From Solea solea (Eukaryota; Chordata; Actinopteri; Pleuronectiformes; Soleidae): 64,000 bases of DNA. A program made the translations under genes and the position numbers. Every line of letters starts with the position of its first letter. The stretch's first letter is position 1. The notes beneath the pieces were generated by a model. That model was not told the DNA's origin. It did no database searches and saw only the letters and a program-made list of their open reading frames with translations. Of this stretch, positions 1-13,314 are shown in pieces. The stretch is from NCBI RefSeq assembly GCF_958295425.1, contig NC_081141.1, positions 22,184,884 through 22,248,883 on the forward strand. Direction: 5' to 3'.

Positions 1-2371
1 GGCGATTGTGCAACACCTCGTAGACGTGCATCACACAATAAACAGGTGTTGGAATCCGATTCCAGCTGCAGTAAGAGAATTTACTACCTTCAGTTTATTT
101 AAAACACATCTCTTGATTTTATGTGAATATGTGTCACATTTAATGCTTTTTTCAATATTTATTTGCAATCCTGTGTTTTTCTGCGGATTGTCATTCATGC
201 TGTGCATTGTTTGATGGTTTGTTATTATTCGTATTTCTTGTTTTTGTAGCCTTTTGGCTAATTCTGGCATATGTTCATCAATACGCGTTTCATTTCAAAT
301 CTCAAAATTACATCTGCTGAAGTCTATGATATCTTAAAAATGTGTTTCCTGCTTTATCTCATCATTAGACAGCCTTTTTTTTTTTTGACGGGAAACTTAA
401 GTTTGTGTGACATTTGTAAACTGCTCACTCCCTGCACCAAAGCCCATACAGAAAATCTGCAATTTTACATCATGGTACAGAGGAGTTGTTGATCGACTGC
501 TGCCTCCATCAGTATAAAAAAGTGTCATTATGTGACTTCTGTGATTGAAGAACTTCTTCTAGGTTGATATAAATAACATAAACCGATCAAACTCAGCAGC
601 TGTAGCTCAGCAGCACCTGTGTCCCTGTCAGCTAAAGTGATGATTTTTCTCTACTGACTTTGGTGGGAAAGAGTGACGGGTATACAAACTTCACTTTCCT
701 GCTGGGAAAACTTATTTTTCAAATATCAGCCATGTTTTCAGGGAGAACAACCACATTTCAAACACCCTTAAATGACTTTTTAAGTGTTTTTCAGCATAAG
801 AAAGTTTGTTCACTGTCACCAAAATAACTTTTTCTGAAAAATTTGCCACAGAATCACAGCCAACAGCAACACAGGATCATACACTGAGCCAACTGGCACT
901 GGGTGGAGACATAAGGTGAGCGTGTATATACATATACTATATACTAAAGAGAGCAAGACCTGGACAAGTACTTATCGGCACAGGAAACCCTCACAGCAAC
1001 ACAAGTCTGAAAGAACTGAATACGAAAATAAAACGGGAAATATCCAACAATGACTAAAACATTAGAAAAGTTTCAGCGACGCACACAGCTGAGGACTTAC
1101 TGCCAGTCAGGATATGTTAATTCCCACAGCAGCCATTTAGAGACATGCAGCCTGCTGTCTTCACAGTGTGACTCCAAATCCCACTGTCCCCATCATGCTT
1201 TCATGCCTACCTGTCAGCAGAGCACAGCTCCTTACACCTGCGGCAGACTGCGCTGGTGTGTGTGTGCGCGTGCGTGTGTGTGTGTGCGTGTGTGTGCGTG
1301 TACACGCTCATGTGTGTGTTTGTGTTTACCCACAGAGGAGCTTACTGTGCGAGCACATTCACAGCCAACATGTCTGACAAGCCTAATGAATCTCCAGCGT
1401 ACAGCTACCTGCCAGCTCTCTCTTGTTCTGTCTTGTCTTCATTGTTCTCTCACTCTACCATCCTGCACCCCCCCCCGCCCCCCCCACCTCTCCCACCACC
1501 AGCACCAGCACCTCTCGCTGTTCGTCTGCTTAAACCAACACTGTCACTCTCACTCAGTGCGTTTCCATGCACAGTGATGTCAAGCTTAATTGGACTACTG
1601 TCCTTGTCCCAGAATACGCGCACGAGCGGGGAATCGATTTATGGGTGATATGCCCCAGTTTCAACTTGTTACCGCTAACCATTTTCCCACTGACCTATCT
1701 AGCTATAAATGATAGGGAACTCTGTCTGTCTGTTAATCGCACAAGTGTCCAACCCTTGGCAGGTGACCTAGTAAGGGCACGAGTGTGTGCAGTGCCGGCT
1801 TTCATGTTGTTTGGATGAGAAATGAGTGACTTATCGGTAGAAATGTGACAGATACTGTATATCCCGAAAAGTGCTGCTTCTGCCCCCCCTCAAAAAGCAG
1901 ACACATAAGCCGTGTTTCCAAAATAACCATCCCTAACCGTTCTATTCTTAACTACCCTTCCGTTGGGGTGGCAGAGTAAAATGGTACGGTACAGTTAGAC
2001 GGGCTCCACCCACAACAGTGAGCTGATTGGGCGACAGAAAACATCGTTCCTTTGCGATCGGTGTAAATATCCCATGGAAGTCGAGGCAAACGCTCGGCGT
2101 CGCGCTGTGTTGACGTCACATGATGCAGCCCCGCCTACCAAGTAAATTTACTGTTCTCAATGGAAGTTCAAGTCTGACCCAGGACTCTTCCATTCCAAAC
2201 TATACTGTACCAAACAAAATTGAACTGGTTCTGCACTATTTTCGTCAAGGACCAAATCAATGTTAGGCTAGGTGTTAGCATCGTTCCACGTTTTTTATAC
2301 CATCCATGAACTTTTAAATGCTTGAGCTGACAGAGCATACATTTGGTCTCCTCTTCAGTTCAAACCATAGA

Positions 2372-2373
<2 letters not shown>

Positions 2374-2424
<51 letters not shown>
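2374..2424. repeat. (AT)n microsatellite
   Basis: An uninterrupted run of about 25 AT dinucleotides, followed by ATGTACACAG. No coding meaning; the antisense frame that reads Tyr-Ile repeats is an artefact of it. Confidence 0.95.
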
Positions 2425-2426
<2 letters not shown>

Positions 2427-2503
2427 GTACACAGTTTTCCCCTGAAGCCAACCAGGAAATAAGAATATAATGAATAGCCACTGGGGAAAAAGAGCAGTGT
2501 TTA

Positions 2504-3093
2504 AAGGTGACATAGAATGCTTGTATCACACATATATGTTAGTTATGGAGGTCTACTTACATATATTAAGTTGTTTTCATGATTAAAAACCTCCTAATCG
2601 CTGCAAACGAGCCGATCAAAATATCTCCTCACTGACGCTCTCGTCAGCCGCGCTGTTTCAGACCAAACAGTTGCTGTGATTGGCCAGCCAACGAGAGCTT
2701 TCCTACTGTCCTGTGATTGGCCAGGTAGTGACGTAATAGATAGGCCAGCTCTCAGATACACAGCTCCCCCTCTGGCACGGTGGATGCTCTGCATCTCAGC
2801 AGCTACAACGAGACTAGTTCTTCTTCTTCTTCTGCGGTTGAATGTACGCAACCGGATGTGCCCGGACTAGTGCCCGCACCGGGAGGCGCTACGGTGGTGA
2901 GGATTTCTGATGACGACATCAAATTAAGGAAGTGTCGATCCGCTTCGCAGAGCCCAGGAAAACAATACAACACTATTTTCTCAGCAGTGGCTGAACTGTT
3001 TGTTCTGAAACTTTAGGGTTTCATAAACGAGGTAATGACGCAGATACACACACAGACGCAGCGTTAATTGGAGCTTCCGGTCTATGTCACCTT
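2504..3093. mobile_element. Non-autonomous DNA transposon with terminal inverted repeats
   Basis: The left end reads AAGGTGACATAGA and the right end reads TCTATGTCACCTT, perfect reverse complements about 590 bp apart. The interior is GC-richer than the flanks, contains two copies of a TGTGATTGGCCAG-type motif, and has no long open frame. This fits a MITE-like non-autonomous element. I could not identify a clear target-site duplication, so the superfamily is left open. Confidence 0.7.
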
Positions 3094-3232
3094 CAAATGA
3101 AAGTCTATTGGAAAATGAGCCAACTTCTCACTTGATTTATTACATGAGTGAACATTATCCTGAGGCGCAAATGGTCTCAAGCATTAGTTTCAACTCTTCT
3201 TTGATAGAAGTAACGTCAAGAGGAAATTAGAT

Positions 3233-3390
3233 GATAAATCATGGTACATATGAGTGGACATCATAGTGTGATTGAAATTTGATATTGTCCAATTAGAAAG
3301 TCCCTTTGCACAACATCAACACGGCCACTGTCACAGTGCGAATCTCGACACTTCAAAAGGGGAATTCAGAGTCATATGGGTGACGTCACG
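3233..3390. repeat. Dispersed repeat, copy 1 of family A
   Basis: Shares diverged blocks in the same order with 17430-17570: a TGTGATTGA block followed by a TATTGT-CAAT block, then an ACTTCAA block and TATGGGTGAC. The shared order shows an old interspersed repeat. Family unknown. Confidence 0.5.
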
Positions 3391-3611
3391 ACATGCTGCC
3401 ACACTCGTGTGATCTTTATTTAGACTTTTCCATGATACAGTTCCAGCACGGCTTGACTCGACTCTCCACATTTGTTTTGCTTTTCCATCAGTGATAGTAC
3501 CTGGTGCTTTTCTTTGGCACCTGCTCTGGCGAGGTTCCAACTGAGCCGATACTAAAATGGGACGTCGACAGACTGCCGGTCACTGATTTGTCACAGAGTG
3601 TCGTCACTGGA

Positions 3612-3740
3612 AGAGTCATGAGCACAACGTCCGAGACAAGAATCAAACCCAACAATGCCGGACTGTAGATCAGTTAAAAAGACTTTAAAATCCAGAGAAT
3701 CTCCAACATTTACCAAGGAAATGTCTCAAATGAGCAGTTT
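3612..3740. repeat. Dispersed repeat, copy 1 of family B
   Basis: Closely matches 19505-19610: both carry ACAAGAATCAAACC, then CTGTAGATCAGTTAAAAAGA, then AAGGAAATGTCT. An interspersed element with no coding capacity that I can see. The copy near 19500 holds a 98-codon open frame that I do not regard as a gene. Confidence 0.6.
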
Positions 3741-4370
3741 TACGCAGATGTGCCATGACGACTCGCCATGCTGAGGACGTACAGAAGTAATGTAAAACCG
3801 ATGATACCAAACTGTCGTAGCGTCGAGTAGTGCTAGAACATTAGCTTGTTACATCATGTAAACCTTGTGACTGTGAGGAAGTTTCTTTTTATCGCCCACT
3901 CCAGATTTGACGGCGTGCTACATCTATCGTATCGCCATTAAATCCCAAGGAGGTTAATCACACAAGAGGCCTGATTCAGGACGGGATGACACAAACCTCT
4001 CTCACAGTGATGCTGACTGATGCAGTCTCACTAAAACGTCTTGTGTGTGTGTGTGTGTGAGAGAGAGGGACGTGAGCCTCACACCAGAGACAGAGGCTTT
4101 AATTATACTTACCAATGATGTATTAGTCATGCCTCAGCTCAGCTTGTCTATCCAAAATCCATTACCTATGCCTAAGGAGGTCTTGTTAGTTCACAAGTGA
4201 GTGCTAATTGCACAGCATTATGATACATAGGCCTCATCTTGCTCTAATCACAGTAATTATGGTAAGTAAAGCCTGCTCACATGTGCAGGGAATCAGAGAA
4301 ATGACAAACATGGAGAACAAAAGAGTCGAATGTAATCAGAGTCTGGAATTCACCTTAAATGTCCCTCAAC

Positions 4371-4468
4371 ACACACACACACACACATACATATCCATGT
4401 CCCATGCTAGTTGCAGAGTTGTGACTGCATCACTGATCTGTTGCCTGGCGTGAACTGAAGGGTGGTGT

Positions 4469-4508
<40 letters not shown>

Positions 4509-4637
4509 AGCATGAGTAATGAAACGCTTCACACTCATTTGGCTTTTGCACTTCAAATGAGACTGGCATGGTGCAGCGTCTAAAACACAACCATTAGATC
4601 TATAATGACTCTACAGCCGACTCCCCGCGGGCCGACT

Positions 4638-4670
<33 letters not shown>

Positions 4671-4820
4671 CCTCCCAGCCCCCCAAATAGACTATGTATT
4701 ATGCATTCCACCCATCTGCCACTCTGTGAGCACTCTATCCCAGGGGGAAGAGAGGGGAGGAGATGGGGGAGGAAAAGAGGGGGAGACACTCACAGCTGGA
4801 TGCAGGAAAGAGAGAACTTT

Positions 4821-4860
<40 letters not shown>
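4371..4860. repeat. Cluster of CA and CT microsatellites
   Basis: Four simple repeats lie within 500 bp: (CA)n at about 4369-4388, (CA)n at 4471-4504, (CA)n at 4639-4666 and (CT)n at about 4828-4859. The open frames across them are low-complexity and not genes. Confidence 0.9.
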
Positions 4861-4861
<1 letters not shown>

Positions 4862-5009
4862 CCTCCATCTGCATATCTGTCAGGTTGAAGGCGGCTGGAA
4901 TGTGAGGGGCTCACCTGTGTTTGGGCTTCCTCTTCCTCACAGACAGGTATGAGCATATGGCTCTGATGTGTGAGTGATTTATAGATAGCTCCACATTCTA
5001 TGTGTGTGT

Positions 5010-5815
5010 GTGTGTGTGCACACTCATGTATTTGTTAAAACTCTTCAGAGTTTTTGTTCTGGTGTAAACACTGACTTTTTCAGTACTAGTAGTCCTTATG
5101 TTCTGGTTAGAGTAAGAATTTCGTAAGAAGATCTCAATTGTGGTTTGGTTAAGGTTAGTGATTCAGTGTGAGTGTTTGTGTATTGTTTAACCTCTGTAGG
5201 ACCTTTTCTGGCATAAACACCTGACCTTTTCAGGACCACTATGGAGACCAAAAACTCGTTCTAATGAGGCGGCAGAACCTCATTGATTATGTTTTAGGGC
5301 TAATTGAGGCTATTTGAATTATGGTTAGGTTAAGATCAGTCGAGGCATTTACTGGTTATGGTTAATGCTCTATTTAGGCTGTCCGAATGCAAGTCAGTGC
5401 AATATCCTACTTTCAGAAAAATAATTTGTGGCTTTGTGAGGACCAGAAATCGTATACACCACATGGAATGAGGACATTTTGGCTGGTCCTTGCATGTTTA
5501 AAGCACTTTTAGTTGGTTAAGACCTGGACAAATTGGGTTTAGGTTAGGGTTCAGGTCAAGGGTAAGGTTAGGTACTTAGTTGTGATGGGTAAGAGGCTAG
5601 GGAATGCAGTATGTACATGAAGGTCCTCACTATGAGTGAAGTATTCATTCTTCATTCAAAGTGTATTTGTGCCTTTTTGAGGACCAAAAAATGTATAAAC
5701 CATTTGAAGTGAGCACATTTTGGCAAAGTGAGGAGTCTTTAAAGGGCTTTTTCATGGTTAGGACCTGGTTTTTAGGGAATGGATTATGTCTTTGAGGGTC
5801 CTCACTCAGAATGCT
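5010..5815. repeat. Dispersed GT-flanked repeat with degenerate telomere-like motif
   Basis: Contains repeated phrases of the form TTTTGAGGACCA, TTTGGCAAAGTGAGGA and TTAGGGTTCAGG after a GT run (5000-5017). The same phrases recur at 21020-21250, 21480-21690, 29440-29790, 30050-30440 (reverse), 47400-47570, 51530-51690, 55600-55760 and 57000-57290. It behaves as a microsatellite-associated interspersed repeat. The TTAGGG words are too degenerate to be an internal telomere tract. Confidence 0.6.
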
Positions 5816-5916
5816 GCTCAAACACGTGTGTGCGTGTGCGGTAAAGAGGGTTTGTGTTTACCACTGGAAGACAGGGTCATCCCAGCAGGAGATGGGAGCT
5901 GACCATCTGTAGCTAC

Positions 5917-5938
5917 AACAACAACAACAACAACAACA
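5917..5938. repeat. (CAA)n microsatellite
   Basis: A run of about seven ACA/CAA trinucleotides, in intergenic DNA. Confidence 0.9.
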
Positions 5939-8071
5939 CTCTGACTGAAAATATCCGTGAAGCCCCAGTGTGAGTGAACATGTGTTAAAAACAGAAACGG
6001 CACATCCACGAAGCAGCCTGCCTGTGCATGTGTGAGAAATACCAGGAGACAGATTTGTGTGTGTGTGTGTGATCAAAGTAAATGCACAGAAAGCGGGAGG
6101 TGGGGGGGGGGGAATAGGTGAGAGACTTCCATAGCACTGCCTCCATGATTGTCTGCACAGGCTCGAGGAATAAAAACGAGCGTGGATGGTAGGATCACAC
6201 GGCTTCTGCTAATTAGGCTCAGTGTTTGCAGGCAAAGTGACTAACAGAACAAGTGTCAGTACAGAGCAGGCTGAAGGCGAGAGCAGTTTTATCAGTGCGT
6301 CTTTGTCCCGCAGCTGCCAAACATTCACGCTGACTCAAAGCATACTGCAACCCCATGATCCTCATCTGCCCCATTATGTCCCTCAGCTGTTTCCTACTTA
6401 CTGCTCTATGTGTGTGTGTGTTTGACCAGAGGAAACAGAGGCTCTGTTGTCACAGGGTGCGCTGTACGATGCAGCTGTGTGAGCTTCAGATGTTTTTTTA
6501 CACAAAGGATGAAATGATAGATAAAGGGAACGAAACTAAAGAGGATGAGGAGATAAATGGATGTTTATTATAGATTCACTCAGGCATCTGTTACACCGTT
6601 TACTAAAAATAATCTTATCAGCAGCATGGTTTTGGTTTTTTTCATGATACCTTGTCAAGTGACAGCGTGACTGTGTCGATATCCTACATTTGATGCAAGT
6701 TTGATTTAAAACTAATTAATAAATACTATAAATAAATGTTACATACAGTCAATGCGGTGGTAGAAGCACTTAACTCAAGGTTAAGTAAAATGTTTGACAA
6801 AGATATAATATGTAACATTTTTGCATTAAAATAATCAATGCTTCCAACACTCTTTAAATCCCTAGAAAACTGGGTTTATTTTCAATTGTGGTCACGTTTT
6901 ACTGACATCGTCTGCTTTACCGTCTGTGCTATATCTTCTGGGGCAAAATGCACAAACAAGACAACAACACGGCGAGTCCCGACATCATCAAACTAGATGT
7001 TTTCTTCCTGTTTTGATAGAGAGACCCCTATTAACAGAAATGACATACTGTCAACATATTGGATAATTACTTTTGATGTATTATCATTATCAAGTACTGT
7101 ATATTGTAGCTGTTTTCCAAGTTTTTTTTAATAATATCAATGTTTTATCCACAAGGAAACAACGTTTGCAGGAGCCCAAAAAGGCGAAAATCTCAAAATG
7201 CCACCCTTGCGTTTTCATGTATGATGTCACTACATAACAAAGACTGGCACAGATGGGTCCCCAGAAAAATATGCCGAATCGTTCCAACATTTTTAGTTCA
7301 GATTTATGTGCACATGTTTTAGATAACGTGCATAAAATGAAGTCGTAATTAATTTACCAAACACACAAATGTATATTAAAAAAATACAGATTTAGCTGAA
7401 AGTGTGTTGCTACATTGTGATTTGGGTCACGATTGTTTGCCATTTTTAAAAGATATGTAAAATCTGTGTGCTCGCCTCTGTTTCTATTTCAAACTGTATG
7501 AAAATATTTGGGTTTTGCATCAGTATCAGTCAATCAATGCACGGCAGCAGGCTGGTCTGGGAAAAGGAGACCGGCGTTGAGAGTGAGAGGGTAAGAAGAG
7601 AAGCGTCTATGATTATCTCCCAGCTCTCTGACTCACATTAAAGAAAAAAAAAAAACACACACTCTCCCACTGATCTGACTTCTCTGATGACGCTACATTT
7701 CTCCTGAGTGTTTTAAAAGATAAACTGACCACGAGATAAGCGCTCCTGCTTTTCCCACTCTGACACGTTTTACATGGAGGCACCTGAAACCAGCCTCGGC
7801 CTCTGTCCCTCTCTGTGTCTCTCTGTGTCTCTCTGTCCCTCTCTGTGTGTCTCTCTTTCTCTGCTTGTAACAGTGGAGTGAATGTGCAGACAAAGGACGG
7901 TCTGATAAGACTAAGTCAGGTGAAACATAGCATGATGTTTGGCCAGGGCAAGAAACAGCTATCAAACACGTTATTATAGGATTGGGTTTCCACTTGAGTT
8001 ATGAGAGGCTGTGATACCGTGATTTTATCTTTGGTGTTATCACCTCACATCAGGAATATAAACAAGCATGT

Positions 8072-8074
<3 letters not shown>

Positions 8075-8116
<42 letters not shown>
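8075..8116. repeat. (CA)n microsatellite
   Basis: About 20 uninterrupted CA units. The overlapping Thr-His open frames come from the repeat. Confidence 0.95.
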
Positions 8117-8117
<1 letters not shown>

Positions 8118-8526
8118 GCACCCACTTCGTTTACCATTTTATTCCCCTGTCTATCTGGATCAGACTTTGGATGTGTGGGGTTTGTGTTGGTATGCTGCTT
8201 TGACTGACACCAACACTGAGCACAGAATAACTGAATATAGTACGTTGAGTAGTGTCAAGTGGAAAAATGTAATTTCAATTCAATAAAGAATGACACTTTT
8301 CTATTATGTGAAGGCCACCGTAGTAGTTCCCTCACAAGCGTGTGTGTCCTCCACTTGTTACAGTCTCACCATTAGATGTCACTAACTCTTACACACTTAG
8401 AAATTCACTTCAATTAATTTGTTGTCCATGTTTTCAGAACGGAAATGTCATTTTACCCTAATTTTAGTGCTACATGCACCTTGCTTGTATCACGATGTGG
8501 TCAGACACAAGTCATTTTAGTTCGCG

Positions 8527-8650
8527 TGCTGTTTTGAACACACCTGATTCAAATAAATGGGTAGTTATCAGCAGGTGTGGTGGAGCAGGGGAAACATCGA
8601 AGACATGCAGGGGGCGGTGGGTGCACAAGAACCAGGATTGAGAACCACTG
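8527..8650 (-). mobile_element. hAT-like non-autonomous element, short copy
   Basis: Ends in AACCAGGATTGAGAACCACTG, whose reverse complement begins CAGTGGTTCTCAATCCTGG, a terminus typical of small fish hAT-type elements. The interior shares GAAACATC and ACACCTGATTC-type words with the copy in the lnpep intron (49152-49323), in opposite orientation. Confidence 0.55.
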
Positions 8651-8940
8651 TAGTCAGTTGTGGATGTCAACCAGCTGCAACAGTCCAGCAAATGTCCATA
8701 CACACAAATCCACCTGTGCTAGTTATGCATAAACCTATGTGACATATTATCTATTTACCAAATGAAAGAACATCTCTCTATTTTTACTTGGTGAGATATT
8801 TGTTTTTACTTAAAGCTGGAGTATCAAACGTTTGGTCATTTCTGTTGCTGTTGTTGTTGATTTTATTATTCTGCCTCTGTTTGTTCTTTGTGAACAGACA
8901 TGATAATATTATTATATCATATATATTATAAATAATATTT

Positions 8941-9236
8941 ATATGCTGTGTCCTTCATATGAAAACGGGCTCTGTCAAGCAATACTATCAGACCCGACTG
9001 AGGGAGCGTTTGTGTGTATACAGCAGCAAAGTGTTTATTATGAGCAGAAATCGTTTTGTAGATGCTTCCTTTTTTGTTTTCAATCACACTCGAACCTGTT
9101 TGCAACAATCTCACTTTACAAGTGCAATGTTGCAGTTGTCACAATTTGCCTTGACAACCTACGTGATTCATTTCCTGTGTGCAGAGTGGGAATGTTGCGA
9201 CAGGAGATCTAAAACTGAGAAACACAGAGACAGATA
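8941..9236. repeat. Dispersed repeat, copy 1 of family C
   Basis: Aligns by eye with 23297-23565 in rgmb intron 2: both read GGCTCTGTCAAGCAATACTA early, GACTGAGGGAGCGTTT next, CTTCCTGTGTGCAG or TTTCCTGTGTGCAG later, then GAGAAACACAG. A degenerate interspersed repeat; the open frames in it are not supported. Confidence 0.6.
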
Positions 9237-9392
9237 GTCGTGTAGCGTTGATGGGCTTAATTAAACAGACACTGTGAGAACTTCCTCTCGGTACGTTTGA
9301 ATTTGTGTTGTGAACGTTTGACAGATACTTGTTTATATTCAAATGTTACACAATGCGTCTTTAATTAGGGGATGGGAGTATTCCTGAGTGTA

Positions 9393-9720
9393 TGTGTGTG
9401 TGTGTGTGTGTGTGTTCTGAAGTTGAGTGTCTGCAGCAATGTAGCCACTCAACGTTCAGACACCGCGGCACACACACACACACACACACGCACACTCACA
9501 GGTGTTCCATGGAGTTTGCGAGAGCCATTTGTTGAATGACAGGCCGTGGTGTGGGGGAGGTGGTGAAAGGCAGAAGCGGAGGAGGGAGGCAGAGGTGTGG
9601 AGGTGAAGACAAGCTGGAAGCTTCCAAAGAAAGAAACAGACCGTCTTTGTGTCCCAGTTGCTGTGTATGAACGGCTGTGTAACTAAGCAGAGAGGGTCTG
9701 CAGTGTGTGTGTGTGCGTGT

Positions 9721-9755
<35 letters not shown>

Positions 9756-9883
9756 CGTGTGTGTGGCGAGGGGGAATGACAGGGTCCTGTGCTCCCCGTG
9801 TCTCAGCTGTGGTGTAATTGATTAAATTAATTAGTATGAAATATAGAATTAAACTCTGTGAATAGAGTCATTATGTTATCTGG

Positions 9884-9918
<35 letters not shown>

Positions 9919-9920
9919 TG
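9393..9920. repeat. Series of GT/CA microsatellites
   Basis: (GT)n at about 9393-9414, (CA)n at 9471-9490, compound (GT)n with GC interruptions at 9702-9765, and (TG)n at about 9888-9918. A purine-rich stretch lies between them (9550-9630). No gene. Confidence 0.9.
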
Positions 9921-10299
9921 TCGGCTGATGTGTGATCATAGTGAAATATGAAATTAGTCATGATCAATAGCGCCATATGCACACATGTAATTGAATTTAG
10001 CAGCCTGTGTTTGCATTCAGAGCATTGATGAGTGTGGCTCATCCCTCGGAGATGTACTTCACTAAATGTACTTAATGACTTTCAACCGACGCTCATCACA
10101 CATTCAACAAACCCTAAAATTCCCCGCACAGAAGCAAAGGCTCACTCATTATCTCCACACGTTCGGCCTCCTGCCCGTATGTTTATGTTTACCTCGTTCA
10201 GGCCTGCTATGAATACATGAATGATACAGTTAACATATGCAACATATGTCTTGTATAAAGGGATATCGTACTAGAAAATGAGTTTGCTCACCTTTTACA

Positions 10300-10460
10300 A
10301 TATCCATCCATACATCCATCCTACACCAGGGGGCGCTGGTGCTAATCCCAGCTGACATAGGGTGAAACGCGGTCTATCACGCGGCGGCATAGAGACAACA
10401 AACATTCACACCTATGGTCAATTTAGGGTGTCCAATTTGCCTAATCCCCAAATTAAATCA
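10300..10460 (+). repeat. Dispersed LINE-tail-like repeat, family D
   Basis: Contains TCCATCCATACATCCATCC, then a GGGGGCGCTGGTGCTAATCC block and a TATGGTCAATTTAGGGTGTCC block. The same succession appears at 58180-58515 and, inverted, at 56540-57000. This is a common fish interspersed repeat; I cannot assign the family firmly. Confidence 0.55.
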
Positions 10461-11020
10461 AATCAAATCCGGAGATTTACATGCATAGTTGAATCGAGCT
10501 AAGGCTGTAGTCTGACTAAGACAGGCAAACGCCACCACCGTATGATTTTGAGCAACAGTACTGCAGTTTATACTTTTGTATACTTCCTTCTACTTCCGGG
10601 TCCAAGACCTGGAACGACATTTTGGTGGGGCGACTCCATTCCAACGAAGTGTATACATGCAGAAGTAATCAGACTATGAATCACATTATCCAGGTATGTT
10701 AGTCCGACTAACAGGCTAGCTTCATTTACTAACTCCTATTCTGGTTTTATTTGGTAGTAATGAGTAATGAAGATGGTTAGAGGAAATGTAGTTACTAAGT
10801 TACTAGAAATATAAATGACAAAGTAAAGCACAGCACTGTACTGTATATACAAGTGTACAGCGATTCATATGACTTCCTCACTTATGGACTCCACATATCC
10901 TCATTGGTGAGATCAGAGGATTCTGGCAGAAACAGGAAGCTAATGTAATCTAATATGAGAGCCTGTGTGAGTCGCACACATCATCTCTCTTACTGTCAAA
11001 CCCTCGTGAGCTGTGCAGTG

Positions 11021-11023
<3 letters not shown>

Positions 11024-11057
<34 letters not shown>
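11024..11057. repeat. (TG)n microsatellite
   Basis: About 16 TG units. A shorter (CA)n follows at about 11175-11191. Confidence 0.9.
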
Positions 11058-11060
<3 letters not shown>

Positions 11061-11910
11061 TGAGTCATGTTGGAGTGAAAACTGTTCAGCTGTGACACAC
11101 ACGGCACATAAAATCTCGGCCACAGTGAAGCTCTGTTTGCTGCCCCGGCAAAGTTATGGAAACACACACTAAATAACACACACACACACACATACTGTAA
11201 ATATACACACGTAATGCACATACTCACACAAACAAGTTAAGCTATATGGCTATAAGGATCTGGCAAAATGTAGCCAAAGTGCTCTCTCGACAGAGTAAAC
11301 TGAGCATTAAAAGGAACAAACACTCAGTAGATAAGAACACTCAGTAAAATATTATCTAAATATAAAGCCGCTTCTGTTTCCACCTTAAAACTGGTCAAAC
11401 TCCACAGCTCTTAACAAAGAGAGAGAAAAAAAGAGCATTTTGGCTCAAGTTCAAAGTGGATTGTGGGTGTGAAGTTATTGATTTATGATCTGTAGGTGAA
11501 AGGAACAATAGTGATAGCAGTTTATGGGCTGTTTTGCATAGTGATCACTGTCTGTCCTCATTCCTGAAACAGTTTTATCTCCTCATAGTCTTCCTTCTGC
11601 AGTTTATGTTTTTGTTGCTGTTGTGTGTTAAAGAACGTTGATTGACTGATGCATCTGTTTATTTATATGTGTCATGCACTCATTAGTGCCCCGCCCATAA
11701 AGGCTTATAAGACACCACGTAGTATCTGACAATATACACATTCCCAAATCCATATTTGTAGTTCTACAAAAAGAAACGGCAACAGAAAGGTGATCATTTT
11801 AACTGGACACAATATTCTTCTACACATCTATAATTATGACTACGGCACGTAATAACAAATGTTGTTATTATTTTTTAAAATAGATAAGAACTTTGTTGAT
11901 CTTTGATCTT

Positions 11911-12690
11911 ATCTAGTACCTGCCTACCTACCTATATAACCTACCTACCTACATATATAACCTACTTACCTAGTACCTGCCTACCTGCCTACCTATATGA
12001 CCTAGTTATCTAGTACCTGCCTACCTACCTACATAACCTACTTATCTAGTACCTGCCTACCTACCTATATAACCTACCTACCTACATATATAACCTACTT
12101 ACCTAGTACCTGCCTACCTGCCTACCTATATGACCTAGTTATCTAGTACCTGCCTACCTACCTACATAACCTACTTATCTAGTACCTGCCTACCTACCTA
12201 TATAACCTACCTACCTACATATATAACCTACTTACCTAGTACTTACCTACCTGCCTATAAAACCTACCTACCTACATATATAACCTACTTATCTAGTACC
12301 TGCCTACCTGCTTACCTATATGACCTAGTTATCTAGTACCTATCTACCTACCTACCTACCTACCAACATAAAATATAACCTACTTATCTAGTACCTGCCT
12401 ACCTACCTACATAACCTACTTAACTAGTACCTGGCTACCTTCCTACCTACCTATATATCGTACCTACCGACGTAAAATATAACCTACTTATCTAGTACCT
12501 GCCTACCTACCTACATAACCTACTTAACTAGTACCTGGCTACCTTCCTACCTACCTATATATCGTACCTACCGACGTAAAATATAACCTACTTATCTAGT
12601 ACCTGCCTACCTACCTATATGACCTACTTATCTAGTACCTGATTGCCTACCTACCTACCTACCTACCTACATACATACCTACTATAGATT
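11911..12690. repeat. TACC/CTAC minisatellite with higher-order units
   Basis: Built from CTAC/CTGC tetranucleotide words joined by ATATAACC and TATCTAGTACC. The phrase ATCTAGTACCTGCCTACCTA followed by CCTATATAACC starts near 11911, 12044 and 12177, a 133-bp higher-order period. In the second half the phrase AAAATATAACCTACTTATC starts at 12370, 12474 and 12578, a 104-bp period. Non-coding. Confidence 0.9.
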
Positions 12691-13314
12691 TTTTCAAATC
12701 CACAACAATAACGTTCACTGACCTACTTCTAAGACACAATACAAGACAGGCCTGTGATGCTTCTTGCATTTATTACATTTATTATACAATGCTAACTATG
12801 GACTTGCTGTAAACCAGTCAAACCAGTTTTATCTGTGACTGTTGCTTTTAATCTTTTCATATGCCAAATTAAATCAGAGGACATAAAACAAGAAACCAAC
12901 CATGGATGTAGCCACTTGGTAGTGAATGCCCTCATTTCCTAAATGTTATGTTCAGTTGTTTTAGTTTTGGCAAAACATGAAGAAATCCAGAAAACAAAAT
13001 AAAAAAAGAGATAAAATGTATATTGTATTTTTATGCCCAAAGTTTCATGTAATAATCAAACACTTTCCTCCACTGTGAATGCTGTTAAAAGTTGAAAAAT
13101 ATGAATTCAAATGTATGAGAGGCAAAACATGATCAGGGTGCAATTGTGTACATGCTGTACAGTGTTGAAAAGTAACTAAGTACAAATACTGCACTTAAGT
13201 ACAAAATTCACGTATCTGTACTTTACTTTATATTTTTAGCAACTATTACTTTTACTCCACTACATTTCCTCTAACTCTCTGTTATCCGTTACTACCAAAC
13301 ACTATCGTTTTCAC

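Noticed and set aside
8..214. Possible C-terminus of a LINE reverse-transcriptase ORF (CWNPIPAAVREFTTF)
   Set aside because: The wording recalls LINE ends such as WNSLP...R..P...FK..LKTHL, but it is too short and degenerate at the window edge to call.
1050..1648. Overlapping 130-175 codon open frames
   Set aside because: They run through a GT microsatellite and a poly-C tract; no domain.
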